From Candidatus Omnitrophota bacterium (GTDB taxonomy: Bacteria; Omnitrophota; Gorgyraeia; Velamenicoccales; Velamenicoccaceae), in the NCBI GenBank assembly GCA_003451585.1, contig DMEU01000012.1:1-25142 (forward strand): a stretch of DNA of 25,142 nt, written 5' to 3'. The notes beneath the pieces are model-generated. The model did no database searches and was not told the origin of the DNA. It was given only the letters and a program-made list of their open reading frames with translations. This document shows positions 15,579-22,545 of this stretch, piece by piece (within the stretch, counting starts at the first letter, position 1; each line of letters opens with the position of its first letter). The position numbers and the translations under genes are program-made.

Positions 15579-17578
15579 TTCTCCCCTATTAATTTCCTGA
15601 ACTCTTCCTCGCCAATAATACGCACGTTCAATTTTTTGGCATCTTCGAATTTCGAGCCAGGGTTTTTGCCAGCCACACAATAATCGGTATTTTTACTGAC
15701 GCTTGAAGATACGCGGCCTCCGCGTTCTTTGACTGATCCCTCGGCCTGGCCGCGCGAAAAGCCTCCCAACTCTCCGGTAAACACAAACGCCTTGCCGCTT
15801 ATGGGAGAAGAGATCACGACGCGCCCGGGTTCTTCCAGACGCACGCCCGCTTTTTTTAACTTCTCAATAAGCAGGCGCGTTTCCTTTGAAAGAAAAAAAT
15901 CGTGGGTAGAACGCGCGATAACTTCGCCTATCTCATGGATAGAGGCTATATCCGCCTTATCAGCTTCCATGAGGCGGTATATGGTCTTAAAGCGCTCGGA
16001 CAAAACCTGGGTGGCCTTCTCCCCCACATGCCTTATGCCAAAACCAAATAGCAGGCGCGACAACGGCCTTTTCTTGCTGGCCTCTATGCCGTCTAAAAGA
16101 TTCCCGGCCTTCTTGTCCTTAAAAAGCTCAAGTTTTAAAAGATCGGCTTTATTCAGCGTGTAGATGTCGGCGAAATCTTTAACAAGTTTATTTTTAAGCA
16201 GCTGGCTGACGACGGCATCGCCCATCCCTTCGATATCCATCGCGCCGCGGGAGGCGAAGTGTATCAGCCTTTTCTCAAGTTGCGACGGGCAAGACGCGTT
16301 CACACAGCGGTAAGCGACCTCAGCTTCATTTTCCTTGACGACCTTACTCCCGCAAGACGGACAATTAAGCGGCGCATTGAACTTTTTTTCTTTGCCTGTG
16401 CGCGCGCTGGTTATGACCTTGACGACTTTTGGTATGACGTCTCCGGCGCGCTCTAAAACTACCCTGTCCCCGATCTTTACGCCAAGCCGCGATATCTCAT
16501 CAAAATTATGCAAAGTCGCGTTGCTGATGGTGACGCCGCCGCATACCACCGGCTCAAGCTCCGCAACAGGGGTCAGGACACCTGTGCGCCCCAGGCTTAC
16601 CGCGATATTTTTTACCCTTGTCGTTGCCTGGTGCGCAGGGAACTTATATGCTATGGCCCATCTTGGGCTTTTAAGCGTTGACCCGAGCTGCTCCTGCTCT
16701 TGCTTCGAATCGACCTTTATGACGATACCGTCGATCTCATAATCAAGCGTATCCCGTACCTTCTGCCAGTGTTGACAGAATTTTATGACTGCATCGATAT
16801 CCGGGCAGAGGCGAGTGTGCGGATTGACCGGCACACCCCAGGATCTTACTTTATCCAAAAAAACTTTCTGCGAAGAAAAAGGCTCCCCTGTAAAATAGCC
16901 GAGCGAATGCGCGAAAAAAAGCATGCGCCTGCCGGATACTATCTGTGGATCAAGGGTCTTTAAGGTCCCTGCCGAGGCATTGCGCGGATTGACAAATAAT
17001 GGATCTTCCTGCGACAGGCGCTCCTTGTTCATCGCTATAAAATCTTTGCGTGACATAAAAGCCTCACCCCTTATCTCTATCACATCAGGATGCCCGCCGC
17101 CAAAAAGCTTTAGGGGAATGGCGCGTATTGTCTTAATATTGCTGGTTACATCCTCGCCGACTTCACCGTCTCCGCGTAGTGCGCCGATACTAAGCTCGCC
17201 CTTAAGATACGTAAGATTAACGCTGACACCATCCATCTTCAACTCTGCGACAAGATCAAGCTTCTGGCCGCGATGCAGGCCTTTTAAAACACGCTCTTGC
17301 CACTCTTTTATCTCATCAAAAGTATACGCGTTGTCCAAAGAGAGCATCTTCTGCCTGTGGCGCACGGTAGCAAATCCTTTGACAGGCTCGCCCCCGACCC
17401 TTTGCGTAGGGGAATCTGATGTCACTAATTCCGGATGCTCCTTTTCAAGATCGATAAGCCGCTTCATCAAGCGGTCGTATTCGGTATCGGATATCTCAGG
17501 ACTGTCTAGGACGTAATAACTGTAGTCGTGGTGCCTGATCTCATCGCGCAGCCTCTCTATTTGCTTTCGAATATCCAT
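15575..17578 (-). CDS. ligA: NAD-dependent DNA ligase LigA
   Basis: Seals nicks in DNA using NAD+, acting in replication and repair. Domains in order: NAD-binding Ia (IRHHDYSYYVLDSPEISDTEYD), the adenylation domain with the AMP-accepting lysine in LKMDG, the OB fold, a four-cysteine zinc finger (CPSCGSK then CVNASCP), helix-hairpin-helix repeats, and a C-terminal BRCT domain (KAFVFTGELGGFSRGQA). The frame is open to 17641, but ATG 17576-17578 places the catalytic lysine at residue 114, almost the same as in E. coli LigA (115), and gives 667 residues, the usual length. The stop overlaps the start of the lipoprotein gene. Confidence 0.96.
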   Translation of the reverse strand: MDIRKQIERLRDEIRHHDYSYYVLDSPEISDTEYDRLMKRLIDLEKEHPELVTSDSPTQRVGGEPVKGFATVRHRQKMLSLDNAYTFDEIKEWQERVLKGLHRGQKLDLVAELKMDGVSVNLTYLKGELSIGALRGDGEVGEDVTSNIKTIRAIPLKLFGGGHPDVIEIRGEAFMSRKDFIAMNKERLSQEDPLFVNPRNASAGTLKTLDPQIVSGRRMLFFAHSLGYFTGEPFSSQKVFLDKVRSWGVPVNPHTRLCPDIDAVIKFCQHWQKVRDTLDYEIDGIVIKVDSKQEQEQLGSTLKSPRWAIAYKFPAHQATTRVKNIAVSLGRTGVLTPVAELEPVVCGGVTISNATLHNFDEISRLGVKIGDRVVLERAGDVIPKVVKVITSARTGKEKKFNAPLNCPSCGSKVVKENEAEVAYRCVNASCPSQLEKRLIHFASRGAMDIEGMGDAVVSQLLKNKLVKDFADIYTLNKADLLKLELFKDKKAGNLLDGIEASKKRPLSRLLFGFGIRHVGEKATQVLSERFKTIYRLMEADKADIASIHEIGEVIARSTHDFFLSKETRLLIEKLKKAGVRLEEPGRVVISSPISGKAFVFTGELGGFSRGQAEGSVKERGGRVSSSVSKNTDYCVAGKNPGSKFEDAKKLNVRIIGEEEFRKLIGEK

Positions 17579-17660
17579 ATTTTTCTCATTTGCCGGCATC
17601 TCTTTCGCATAAATCCGCTGCATATTGCTGCAAGCGGCCAATCACCGCCGCATTTTACAA

Positions 17661-18386
17661 CTATCGCCCTACAGTGAGACGGTCGGCAAGGATGCGCGGC
17701 AGGCCGGCATCCAGGATCTTTTTTTTAGCACGGGCGATGTCGTATTCTACCCGCTTGAACTCTATGGTCGAGGATAGAGTATCATAGATACAAAAACATG
17801 CCCGGCTATCGCCGTCCCGCGGCTGGCCGACACTCCCGTCATTGACTATATATCTCCGGTCTTGCCTTATCTCGATCTTCTCCGGTACACAATAGGCCAC
17901 TTTCTCGCCATCATCGATAAATATTCCCGGCCTGTGCGAATGGCCCACGAAACATACCCTTTGTTCCATAAGATAGAACGTCTTAGCAGCCATATTCGCA
18001 TCCGTCATGTAATCGAATTCTTCGGGATGGCTGAGCGTACCGTGGACAATGCAGAAATACCCAGTTTCTTCAACTAACTTCAAGCCGGAAAGAAAAAGAC
18101 GGTCGGCCTCCAAGATGTTATCTTTTGTCCAGACAATACCGGCACGGGCGTAATTATTAAAATAATCTATATTGGTCATGCCGACAACGCCCCAGTCATG
18201 GTTGCCGGCTATCATCAAAGGGCTCATTTTACGCAGATTGTTTATGCACTCGCAAGGATCAGCGCCATAACCTACGATATCGCCCAAGAAGACATACCGA
18301 TCGATATGGGATTTATTAATGACATTAAGGACAGCCTCGAAGGCTTCGAGGTTTGAATGGACATCTGAAAAAACAGCGTAGCGCAT
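17661..18386 (-). CDS. Metallophosphoesterase, calcineurin-like
   Basis: A 241-residue phosphoesterase with the full metal-binding set of the calcineurin-like superfamily: D8-V-H10 (FSDVHSN), GDIVGYG, GNHDWG, IVHGTLSH and GHSHRP. The GDIVGYGADP loop and single-domain size fit the prokaryotic group related to diadenosine polyphosphatases and serine/threonine phosphatases. The substrate cannot be assigned. The protein looks cytoplasmic. The start is 7 bp after the acylphosphatase stop with no clear Shine-Dalgarno sequence, which suggests co-transcription. Confidence 0.9.
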   Translation of the reverse strand: MRYAVFSDVHSNLEAFEAVLNVINKSHIDRYVFLGDIVGYGADPCECINNLRKMSPLMIAGNHDWGVVGMTNIDYFNNYARAGIVWTKDNILEADRLFLSGLKLVEETGYFCIVHGTLSHPEEFDYMTDANMAAKTFYLMEQRVCFVGHSHRPGIFIDDGEKVAYCVPEKIEIRQDRRYIVNDGSVGQPRDGDSRACFCIYDTLSSTIEFKRVEYDIARAKKKILDAGLPRILADRLTVGR

Positions 18387-18393
18387 TCTAATA

Positions 18394-18666
18394 CTAGAAC
18401 CGTATGCCGAACTCTTCGAATTCGGACGTTGGACTCTCCCAGCTGATCTCCCTGTCCGCTATATAGCCGGAAAATTGCTCTTCCAGGTTCGAGACAAAAC
18501 CCTCCAGGGCCCCCTCTTCGCCTTCAGCCACTATCTCGACCCCGCCGCTATTGAGATTTTTCGCCCATCCCGTAATGTTGAGCTGGCTGGCAATGGCCTC
18601 TGCCGTAAAACGAAAACCAACTCCTTGTACGCGGCCTGCAAACTTAATATGAAGACGTTTTTTCAT
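18394..18666 (-). CDS. acyP: Acylphosphatase
   Basis: Small cytoplasmic enzyme that hydrolyses acyl phosphates such as carbamoyl or acetyl phosphate. The 90-residue product has the conserved loop GRVQGVGFR with catalytic arginine R19, and GWAKNLNSGGVEIVAEG with catalytic asparagine N37. Length is right for the family. An ATG four codons upstream (18678) is possible, but the sequence from MKKRLHIKF matches the normal start; neither has a clear ribosome binding site. It is the first protein gene after the tRNA-Pro gene on this strand. Confidence 0.93.
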   Translation of the reverse strand: MKKRLHIKFAGRVQGVGFRFTAEAIASQLNITGWAKNLNSGGVEIVAEGEEGALEGFVSNLEEQFSGYIADREISWESPTSEFEEFGIRF

Positions 18667-18692
18667 GAAAACATTCAAAAAAGAAAATTGAA

Positions 18693-18753
18693 AATAGACC
18701 GCAACAGAAAATTATTTCTCTTCTATTCTCGATTCTCTATTTTCTATTGCTCT
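18693..18753. repeat. Left arm of an imperfect inverted repeat around tRNA-Pro
   Basis: AT-rich stretch of TCTATT-like units. Its outer part AATAGACCGCAA (18693-18704) is matched in reverse complement at 18924-18935 with 11 of 12 bases. Its inner end ATTGCTCT (18746-18753) is matched exactly by AGAGCAAT at 18883-18890. Between them the two arms share runs such as TTCTATT and ATTCTCTATT, with small gaps. Confidence 0.75.
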
Positions 18754-18782
18754 GACCATTTTTGCCAAAGGCAAAAATGGTC
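18754..18782 (-). repeat. Perfect hairpin sharing the tRNA-Pro 3' end
   Basis: A perfect 13-bp inverted repeat (18754-18766 and 18770-18782) with a 3-base loop. On the minus strand its first arm begins with tRNA base G72, the discriminator A73 and the encoded CCA, so the stem would pair the mature 3' end with downstream RNA. The second arm is not followed by a T run, so it does not look like a standard terminator, although it may act in 3' end processing. Confidence 0.85.
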
Positions 18783-18855
18783 GGGGAGGTGGGATTCGAA
18801 CCCACGGCCTCAACGTCCCGAACGTTGCGCGCTAGCCAAGCTGCGCTACTCCCCG
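18778..18855 (-). tRNA. tRNA-Pro with anticodon CGG, CCA encoded
   Basis: The minus strand folds into a full cloverleaf: acceptor CGGGGAG/CTCCCCG, D stem GCGC/GCGC, anticodon stem CAACG/CGTTG with loop TTCGGGA (anticodon CGG, reading CCG), a 5-base variable region, T stem GTGGG/CCCAC with loop TTCGAAT. The body is 74 nt, and A73 and CCA are encoded at 18781-18778. The C1-G72 pair and discriminator A are typical of bacterial tRNA-Pro. Confidence 0.97.
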
Positions 18856-18882
18856 ATAAATTTTTGATCAACAAAAATTTAT
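18856..18882 (-). repeat. Perfect hairpin abutting the tRNA-Pro 5' end
   Basis: A perfect 11-bp inverted repeat (18856-18866 and 18872-18882) with a 5-base loop. It touches base 1 of the tRNA without a gap. Its core (TTTTTG/CAAAAA) resembles that of the hairpin on the 3' side. Confidence 0.85.
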
Positions 18883-18935
18883 AGAGCAATTGAGCAATAG
18901 AGAATAGAAAAACAAAAGCTCGATTACGGTCTATT
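18883..18935. repeat. Right arm of the imperfect inverted repeat around tRNA-Pro
   Basis: Counterpart of the arm at 18693-18753. It begins with AGAGCAAT exactly where the 5' hairpin ends and carries ATAGAGAATAG-like units and TTACGGTCTATT (18924-18935). Further TCTATT-type sequence continues to about 18950, including TCTATTGCTCT (18937-18947), a direct copy of 18743-18753. No clear terminator for the riboflavin operon or promoter for the tRNA is seen between here and 19009. Confidence 0.72.
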
Positions 18936-19009
18936 GTCTATTGCTCTATTATTCAAAAATATAAACACTTTAAATAGTTACGGATTAGTTTATCACAAAC
19001 ATGCGGGAT

Positions 19010-19576
19010 TTACAACTTTGCGAGCATATCCAGCTCTACATTAACCTTGTCGCCGGCATGTTTAAACCCCAGGGTTGTAACTCGTGCGGTAAGCGGGATG
19101 ATGCAGACAGAAAAAGACGCGCCTCTTACATCAGCTATGGTCAGGCTTATGCCGTCAACTGCCACTGACCCTTTATGTGTGATATATTTCAAAAACTTCG
19201 CCGGCACCCCTATGCTAAATTCCAGGTTCCCGCGGCTTATTTTTTTTGAACGTATTACCCCGCAGCAATCTGCGTGCCCTAAGACAAAATGCCCGCCTAA
19301 ACGGTCTCCGACTTTAAGCGCTCTCTCCAGATTAACCCTTGTGCCCACACATATATTCTTTAACGTGGTCAGGCCGGTCGTCTCAGGCATGACATCAAAA
19401 TAGAGCCTGCCTTTCTCTATCGCCACAACGGTCAGGCATACACCGCTTACCGAAATACTATCGCCTATCTTAGTAGCTTCCAAGGCCTTTTCGGCGTCTA
19501 TGCCCAAACGAAAACATCTTCCCTGTTTTCTGAACAAAGACACCCTGCCCACTTCTTCTATGATACCAGTAAACAT
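19010..19576 (-). CDS. ribE: Riboflavin synthase, alpha-subunit type
   Basis: Converts two 6,7-dimethyl-8-ribityllumazines into riboflavin and the pyrimidinedione that RibH reuses. The 188-residue protein begins with the invariant MFTGIIEEVG and has two lumazine-binding beta-barrel repeats, marked by GDSISVSGVCLTVV and HKGSVAVDGISLTI, with LGGHFVLGHADC between. It stops at VNVELDMLAKL. Most family members run on for another 15-25 residues in a helix used for trimer contacts, so the C-terminus is short; no frameshift extension is seen. It starts 2 bp after the ribD stop and is the last gene of the riboflavin operon. Confidence 0.95.
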   Translation of the reverse strand: MFTGIIEEVGRVSLFRKQGRCFRLGIDAEKALEATKIGDSISVSGVCLTVVAIEKGRLYFDVMPETTGLTTLKNICVGTRVNLERALKVGDRLGGHFVLGHADCCGVIRSKKISRGNLEFSIGVPAKFLKYITHKGSVAVDGISLTIADVRGASFSVCIIPLTARVTTLGFKHAGDKVNVELDMLAKL

Positions 19577-19578
19577 AC

Positions 19579-20673
19579 TTACCTGTATTTTAGGCCGCCT
19601 TCGATTAAAATATCTTCTCCGGATCTTTTAATTAAAACATCTTCAAGCCTGACGGCTGAACCAGGGCTGGCAACACCCCTGCCCCCAACCGAAGAAAGCG
19701 CTGTTCTGCCTCCGATAAAGACAGGAGCGATAAAGACATGCGCCCTATCCGCCAAACGCTCATCCAACAAAGAACCTGTAAGTTCCGCTCCGCCTTCTAC
19801 AAGTATGCTCCTGAGCTCTTTTTTGTTCAGATATCTTAAAAGCTGCTTTAAAGAAACCCTGCCTCTGTGCGGCCTGGTATAGACTACCTCAGCGCCGATA
19901 CGGCGCAATTTTTCTTCCTTTGCCTTATTTTTTTTCACAGCTGCGATAATAACAGGCTGTTTTGTATCCAATAGGCGTGCCGTCAAGGGTATTTTCAACT
20001 CTGAATCCACTATGATCTTTGTCAACCTGTGGCGCTTAACACCGCAAGCGGATTCAAGGCCCGGGTCATCTTTTAAAACCGTCTGAATGCCTGCCATGAT
20101 ACCGTCAAAAAAACGCCTCCTGTCGTGCGCGTAACTCCTGGAGGCGGCAGACGTTATCCATTTCGATCTGCCTGCGCGCGTCGCTATCTTACCATCCAAC
20201 GATTCGGCGATCTTTATAGTAACAAGCGGCAAGCCAAGGGCGTGGGCCTTGATGAAAGGCTTATTGATAGCGGCTATATCTCTCTCCAAAATACCGGCCT
20301 TCACGCGTATGCCGTGCCGGCGCAAACGTTCTATGCCTCTGCCTTTTGTAATCGGATTCGGATCTACCATGCCTACGTAGACTTCCTTTATGCCATACCT
20401 TATTATCTCATCTGCGCAAGGGCCTGTCCGCCCGAAATGCGCGCAGGGTTCAAACGTACAGAACAGGGTTGCGCCGCGGGCCGATGGCCCGGCCTCTTTT
20501 AAAGCGTAGATCTCCGCATGCGGGCCGCCTGCCTGCTTATGGAAACCCCTGCCTATTATCTTTGAATTTTTAACGATTACGGCGCCGACCAGAGGATTAG
20601 GAAAAGTATCGCCTTCAGCCCTAAGGGCCAATTCCAAGGCCTGACGCATATAGAATTCTACCCTAGCCTGCAT
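19579..20673 (-). CDS. ribD: Bifunctional riboflavin deaminase/reductase RibD
   Basis: Deaminates the GTP cyclohydrolase II product and then reduces its ribosyl side chain. The N-terminal zinc deaminase domain shows H52-A-E54 and the cysteine pair C77 and C86 (EPCAHFGRTGPC). The C-terminal reductase domain shows IAESLDGKIATRAGRSKWIT, a DDPGLE segment, and LVEGGAELTGSLL. At 364 residues it is of normal length. The start overlaps the end of the PHP gene by 16 bp. Confidence 0.97.
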   Translation of the reverse strand: MQARVEFYMRQALELALRAEGDTFPNPLVGAVIVKNSKIIGRGFHKQAGGPHAEIYALKEAGPSARGATLFCTFEPCAHFGRTGPCADEIIRYGIKEVYVGMVDPNPITKGRGIERLRRHGIRVKAGILERDIAAINKPFIKAHALGLPLVTIKIAESLDGKIATRAGRSKWITSAASRSYAHDRRRFFDGIMAGIQTVLKDDPGLESACGVKRHRLTKIIVDSELKIPLTARLLDTKQPVIIAAVKKNKAKEEKLRRIGAEVVYTRPHRGRVSLKQLLRYLNKKELRSILVEGGAELTGSLLDERLADRAHVFIAPVFIGGRTALSSVGGRGVASPGSAVRLEDVLIKRSGEDILIEGGLKYR

Positions 20674-21485
20674 TTTGCTTCTTTCAACTTCTCAACATAT
20701 TCATAAGGAAGCTTTACCTTCCCTATACAGATGTGTTCCTTAGCCAGGCCATGGCAATCCGAACCGCCGGTGATCAACAAACCGTGTTTTTTTGCCATAG
20801 ATACGAACTCCCCTGTCTGCGTATCCGAGTGTTCAGCATAATACGCCTCAATGCCCATGATCCCATCTCTGACGAGATCCGGGATAAGAGCCTTATCGGA
20901 GAGCGCATACGGATGGGCCAAGACCGGTATCCCCTTGGTCTTTATTATCCAACTTACCGCCTCACCCGGCGTCATCTTCAACTTACCGACATAAGCCGGA
21001 CCTTTGTCGCCTATATAGCGATAAAATGCCTCAGGTATGGATGAGATACAGCCTTTCTGGAGCAGGGCGCGTGCCACGTGCAGCCTGCCTACGCTCCCCT
21101 TGCCCGCAAGATCAAAAATATCCTGCGGCTCAATAGCAAGGCCCAATTCATTCAATTTTTTGCAGATGCCGTAAATGCGCCCGACCCTTGCCTCCTGCAT
21201 ACCGGACAACATATTCAAAAAAGCCTCATCATGATGGTCTATGAGGTATCCAAGGATATGTATTTCCTGCCCGCCAGATTCCGCCGTCAACTCAACCCCG
21301 GGCAAGATCTCAAGATCAAGGCCGGCAGCCTGGATAGCCGGGTCGATACAATCGGTTATATCGTGGTCTGTGATCGAGATACAGCTTAACGAGGCGCGCT
21401 TTGCTTCACTTACGATCTGCGAAGGCGAGAATGTACCGTCGGAGAAATGGCTATGGACATGCAGGTCAGCGAATTTTGAGCTCAT
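20658..21485 (-). CDS. PHP-domain phosphoesterase, RNase AM / YciV-like
   Basis: Metal-dependent phosphoesterase of the PHP superfamily. From ATG 21483-21485 the protein begins MSSKFADLHVHSHFSDGT with D7, H9, H11 and D16 of the first metal motif. It then has SITDHDI, GVELT, LAHPYAL and GGSDCHG. This set and the 275-residue length match the YciV/TrpH group, whose tested members act on 3',5'-nucleoside bisphosphates and trim RNA 5' ends. A GTG at 21492-21494 in frame is an alternative start; neither has a clear ribosome binding site. Its presence between nusB and ribD is not a known part of riboflavin synthesis. The upstream gap holds a GATCCCGCC palindrome. Confidence 0.9.
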   Translation of the reverse strand: MSSKFADLHVHSHFSDGTFSPSQIVSEAKRASLSCISITDHDITDCIDPAIQAAGLDLEILPGVELTAESGGQEIHILGYLIDHHDEAFLNMLSGMQEARVGRIYGICKKLNELGLAIEPQDIFDLAGKGSVGRLHVARALLQKGCISSIPEAFYRYIGDKGPAYVGKLKMTPGEAVSWIIKTKGIPVLAHPYALSDKALIPDLVRDGIMGIEAYYAEHSDTQTGEFVSMAKKHGLLITGGSDCHGLAKEHICIGKVKLPYEYVEKLKEAKCRLG

Positions 21486-21503
21486 TAATGTCACATCTAG
21501 CGG

Positions 21504-21523
21504 GATCCCGCCTTGGCGGGATC
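21504..21523. repeat. GATCCCGCC palindrome between nusB and the PHP gene
   Basis: A perfect 9-bp inverted repeat with a 2-base spacer, 4 bp from the nusB stop. It is GC-rich in an otherwise compact junction and has no T run on either strand, so it does not look like an intrinsic terminator. It has the look of a small dispersed palindromic element or an RNA-stabilising hairpin. Confidence 0.75.
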
Positions 21524-21526
21524 TAA

Positions 21527-21946
21527 TTAGCGAGCCTCCCTGGTCTTATTGATCTTATCTAAGATGCCGTTGACGAATTTCCCTGATTCAAGGTCGCCGT
21601 ACTTTTTCGCAAGCTCCACAGCCTCATTTATGGCCACCTTGGGCGGGATATCGTCGCAAAACAACAATTCATAGCTTGCCATACGTAAAATATTCCTGTC
21701 TACCGCAGCCATACGGTCAAGCTGCCAGTTGGTGGCAAATTTTGTGATCTGTTCGTCCAACAAAGATAAATTCTTACGGACATTCCCTGCCAGGCCCACG
21801 GCAAACTCACGGACCGACCGTTCCTCGTTAGCATTAGCCTCCATGGCGAAAAATGCGCCCACCAATTCGGATACATCTGCGCCGGTCACTTCCGCCTGGT
21901 AAAGAAGCTGTAATGCCAACTCTCTAGCTTTAGTTCGTTTACGCAT
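21527..21946 (-). CDS. nusB: Transcription antitermination factor NusB
   Basis: All-helical RNA-binding factor that, with NusE (S10), prevents premature termination in rRNA operons. The 139-residue product has the family N-terminus (KRTKARELALQLLYQAEV), WQLDRMAAVDRNILRMASYELLF, PPKVAINEAVELAKKYGDLESGKFVNGILDKI, and normal length. It starts 13 bp after the ribH stop. A ribH-nusB pair is common in bacteria. No Shine-Dalgarno sequence is obvious. Confidence 0.96.
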   Translation of the reverse strand: MRKRTKARELALQLLYQAEVTGADVSELVGAFFAMEANANEERSVREFAVGLAGNVRKNLSLLDEQITKFATNWQLDRMAAVDRNILRMASYELLFCDDIPPKVAINEAVELAKKYGDLESGKFVNGILDKINKTREAR

Positions 21947-21959
21947 AAGATAAGATAAG

Positions 21960-22424
21960 TTATATTATATCCAACAAGTTCACCATTTCAATAGCGTTTA
22001 AAGCGGCATCCCTGCCCTTATTGCCGCCTTTGATGCCGGCACGCTCAATGGCCTGCTCCATGGTATCTGCGGTAATTACGCCGAATATTACAGGTATCCC
22101 CGTCTGCATGGAAACTGATGCCACACCTTTGGCAGCCTCGCTTGCGATAAAATCAAAATGAGGAGTGTCCCCCCTTATCACCGCGCCCAGGCATATGACG
22201 GCATCGAATTTTTTATTCCTGGCTAATTTCAAAGCCACAGCAGGTATCTCGAAACAACCAGGCACCCATACGACTTCGATATCGGTCTCTTTTGTGCCAT
22301 GCCTTTTCAAAGCATCACAGCAACCATCGAGCAGCGACTTCGTCACCATATCGTTAAAACGTGAGGTCACCACCGCAAAACGCTTACCCTTTACTATCAT
22401 ACTGCCTTCATTTACCTTGATCAT
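21960..22424 (-). CDS. ribH: 6,7-dimethyl-8-ribityllumazine synthase RibH
   Basis: Condenses the RibBA-derived 3,4-dihydroxy-2-butanone 4-phosphate with the RibD-derived pyrimidine to make the lumazine precursor; in other bacteria it assembles into 60-mer or pentamer shells. The 154-residue protein has TSRFNDMVTKSLLDG, WVPGCFEIP, CLGAVIRGDTPHFDF with the catalytic histidine H89, EAAKGV, and a GNKGRDAALNAIEM end, all typical. It has the strongest ribosome binding site in the window, AAGGAGG (22429-22435). That site abuts one arm of a predicted hairpin in the 121-bp gap after ribBA. Confidence 0.97.
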   Translation of the reverse strand: MIKVNEGSMIVKGKRFAVVTSRFNDMVTKSLLDGCCDALKRHGTKETDIEVVWVPGCFEIPAVALKLARNKKFDAVICLGAVIRGDTPHFDFIASEAAKGVASVSMQTGIPVIFGVITADTMEQAIERAGIKGGNKGRDAALNAIEMVNLLDII

Positions 22425-22433
22425 AACGCCTCC

Positions 22434-22473
22434 TTAACTTTGCCAATATTAGGCTTATTCATTACAAAGTTAA
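22434..22473 (-). promoter_or_regulatory. Hairpin next to the ribH ribosome binding site
   Basis: On the minus strand TTAACTTTG (22465-22473) can pair perfectly over 9 bp with CAAAGTTAA (22434-22442), whose 3' end overlaps the first two bases of the AAGGAGG site. The loop contains a smaller GCC/GGC hairpin. The pairing shares bases 22469-22473 with the upstream hairpin, so the two cannot form fully together. Confidence 0.6.
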
Positions 22474-22536
22474 CCCCCGAACCTGTCCTGAAAATATCGA
22501 AAGAGATTTTCAGAACGCTTAGGTGAGCGGGGTAAC
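22469..22536 (-). promoter_or_regulatory. Long interrupted hairpin between ribBA and ribH
   Basis: The minus strand can form three stacked helices: an outer GTTACCCCG with CGGGG and TTAAC, a middle ACCT/AGGT, and an inner perfect CTGAAAAT/ATTTTCAG, separated by internal loops. It starts 10 nt after the ribBA stop. No T run follows, so it is not a standard terminator. It may be a regulatory or stabilising element inside the operon. Confidence 0.65.
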
Positions 22537-22545
22537 ATTTATACC

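Noticed and set aside
18754..18782. Intrinsic terminator downstream of tRNA-Pro
   Set aside because: The stem is strong, but no T run follows the second arm on the minus strand, and its first arm includes the mature tRNA end.
18475..18867. Plus-strand open frame of 130 codons across the tRNA region
   Set aside because: Its C-terminal part (RWDSNPRPQRPERCALAKLRYSP) is the antisense translation of the tRNA-Pro gene, a well-known false protein. The rest is antisense to the acylphosphatase gene and the repeat arms.
18693..18950. Possible CRISPR array from repeated TCTATT/AATAGA units
   Set aside because: The units are short, irregular and partly inverted, there are no uniform spacers, and no cas genes are nearby.
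22469..22536. Intrinsic terminator between ribBA and ribH
   Set aside because: No T run follows on the minus strand, and ribH immediately downstream is needed for the same pathway.
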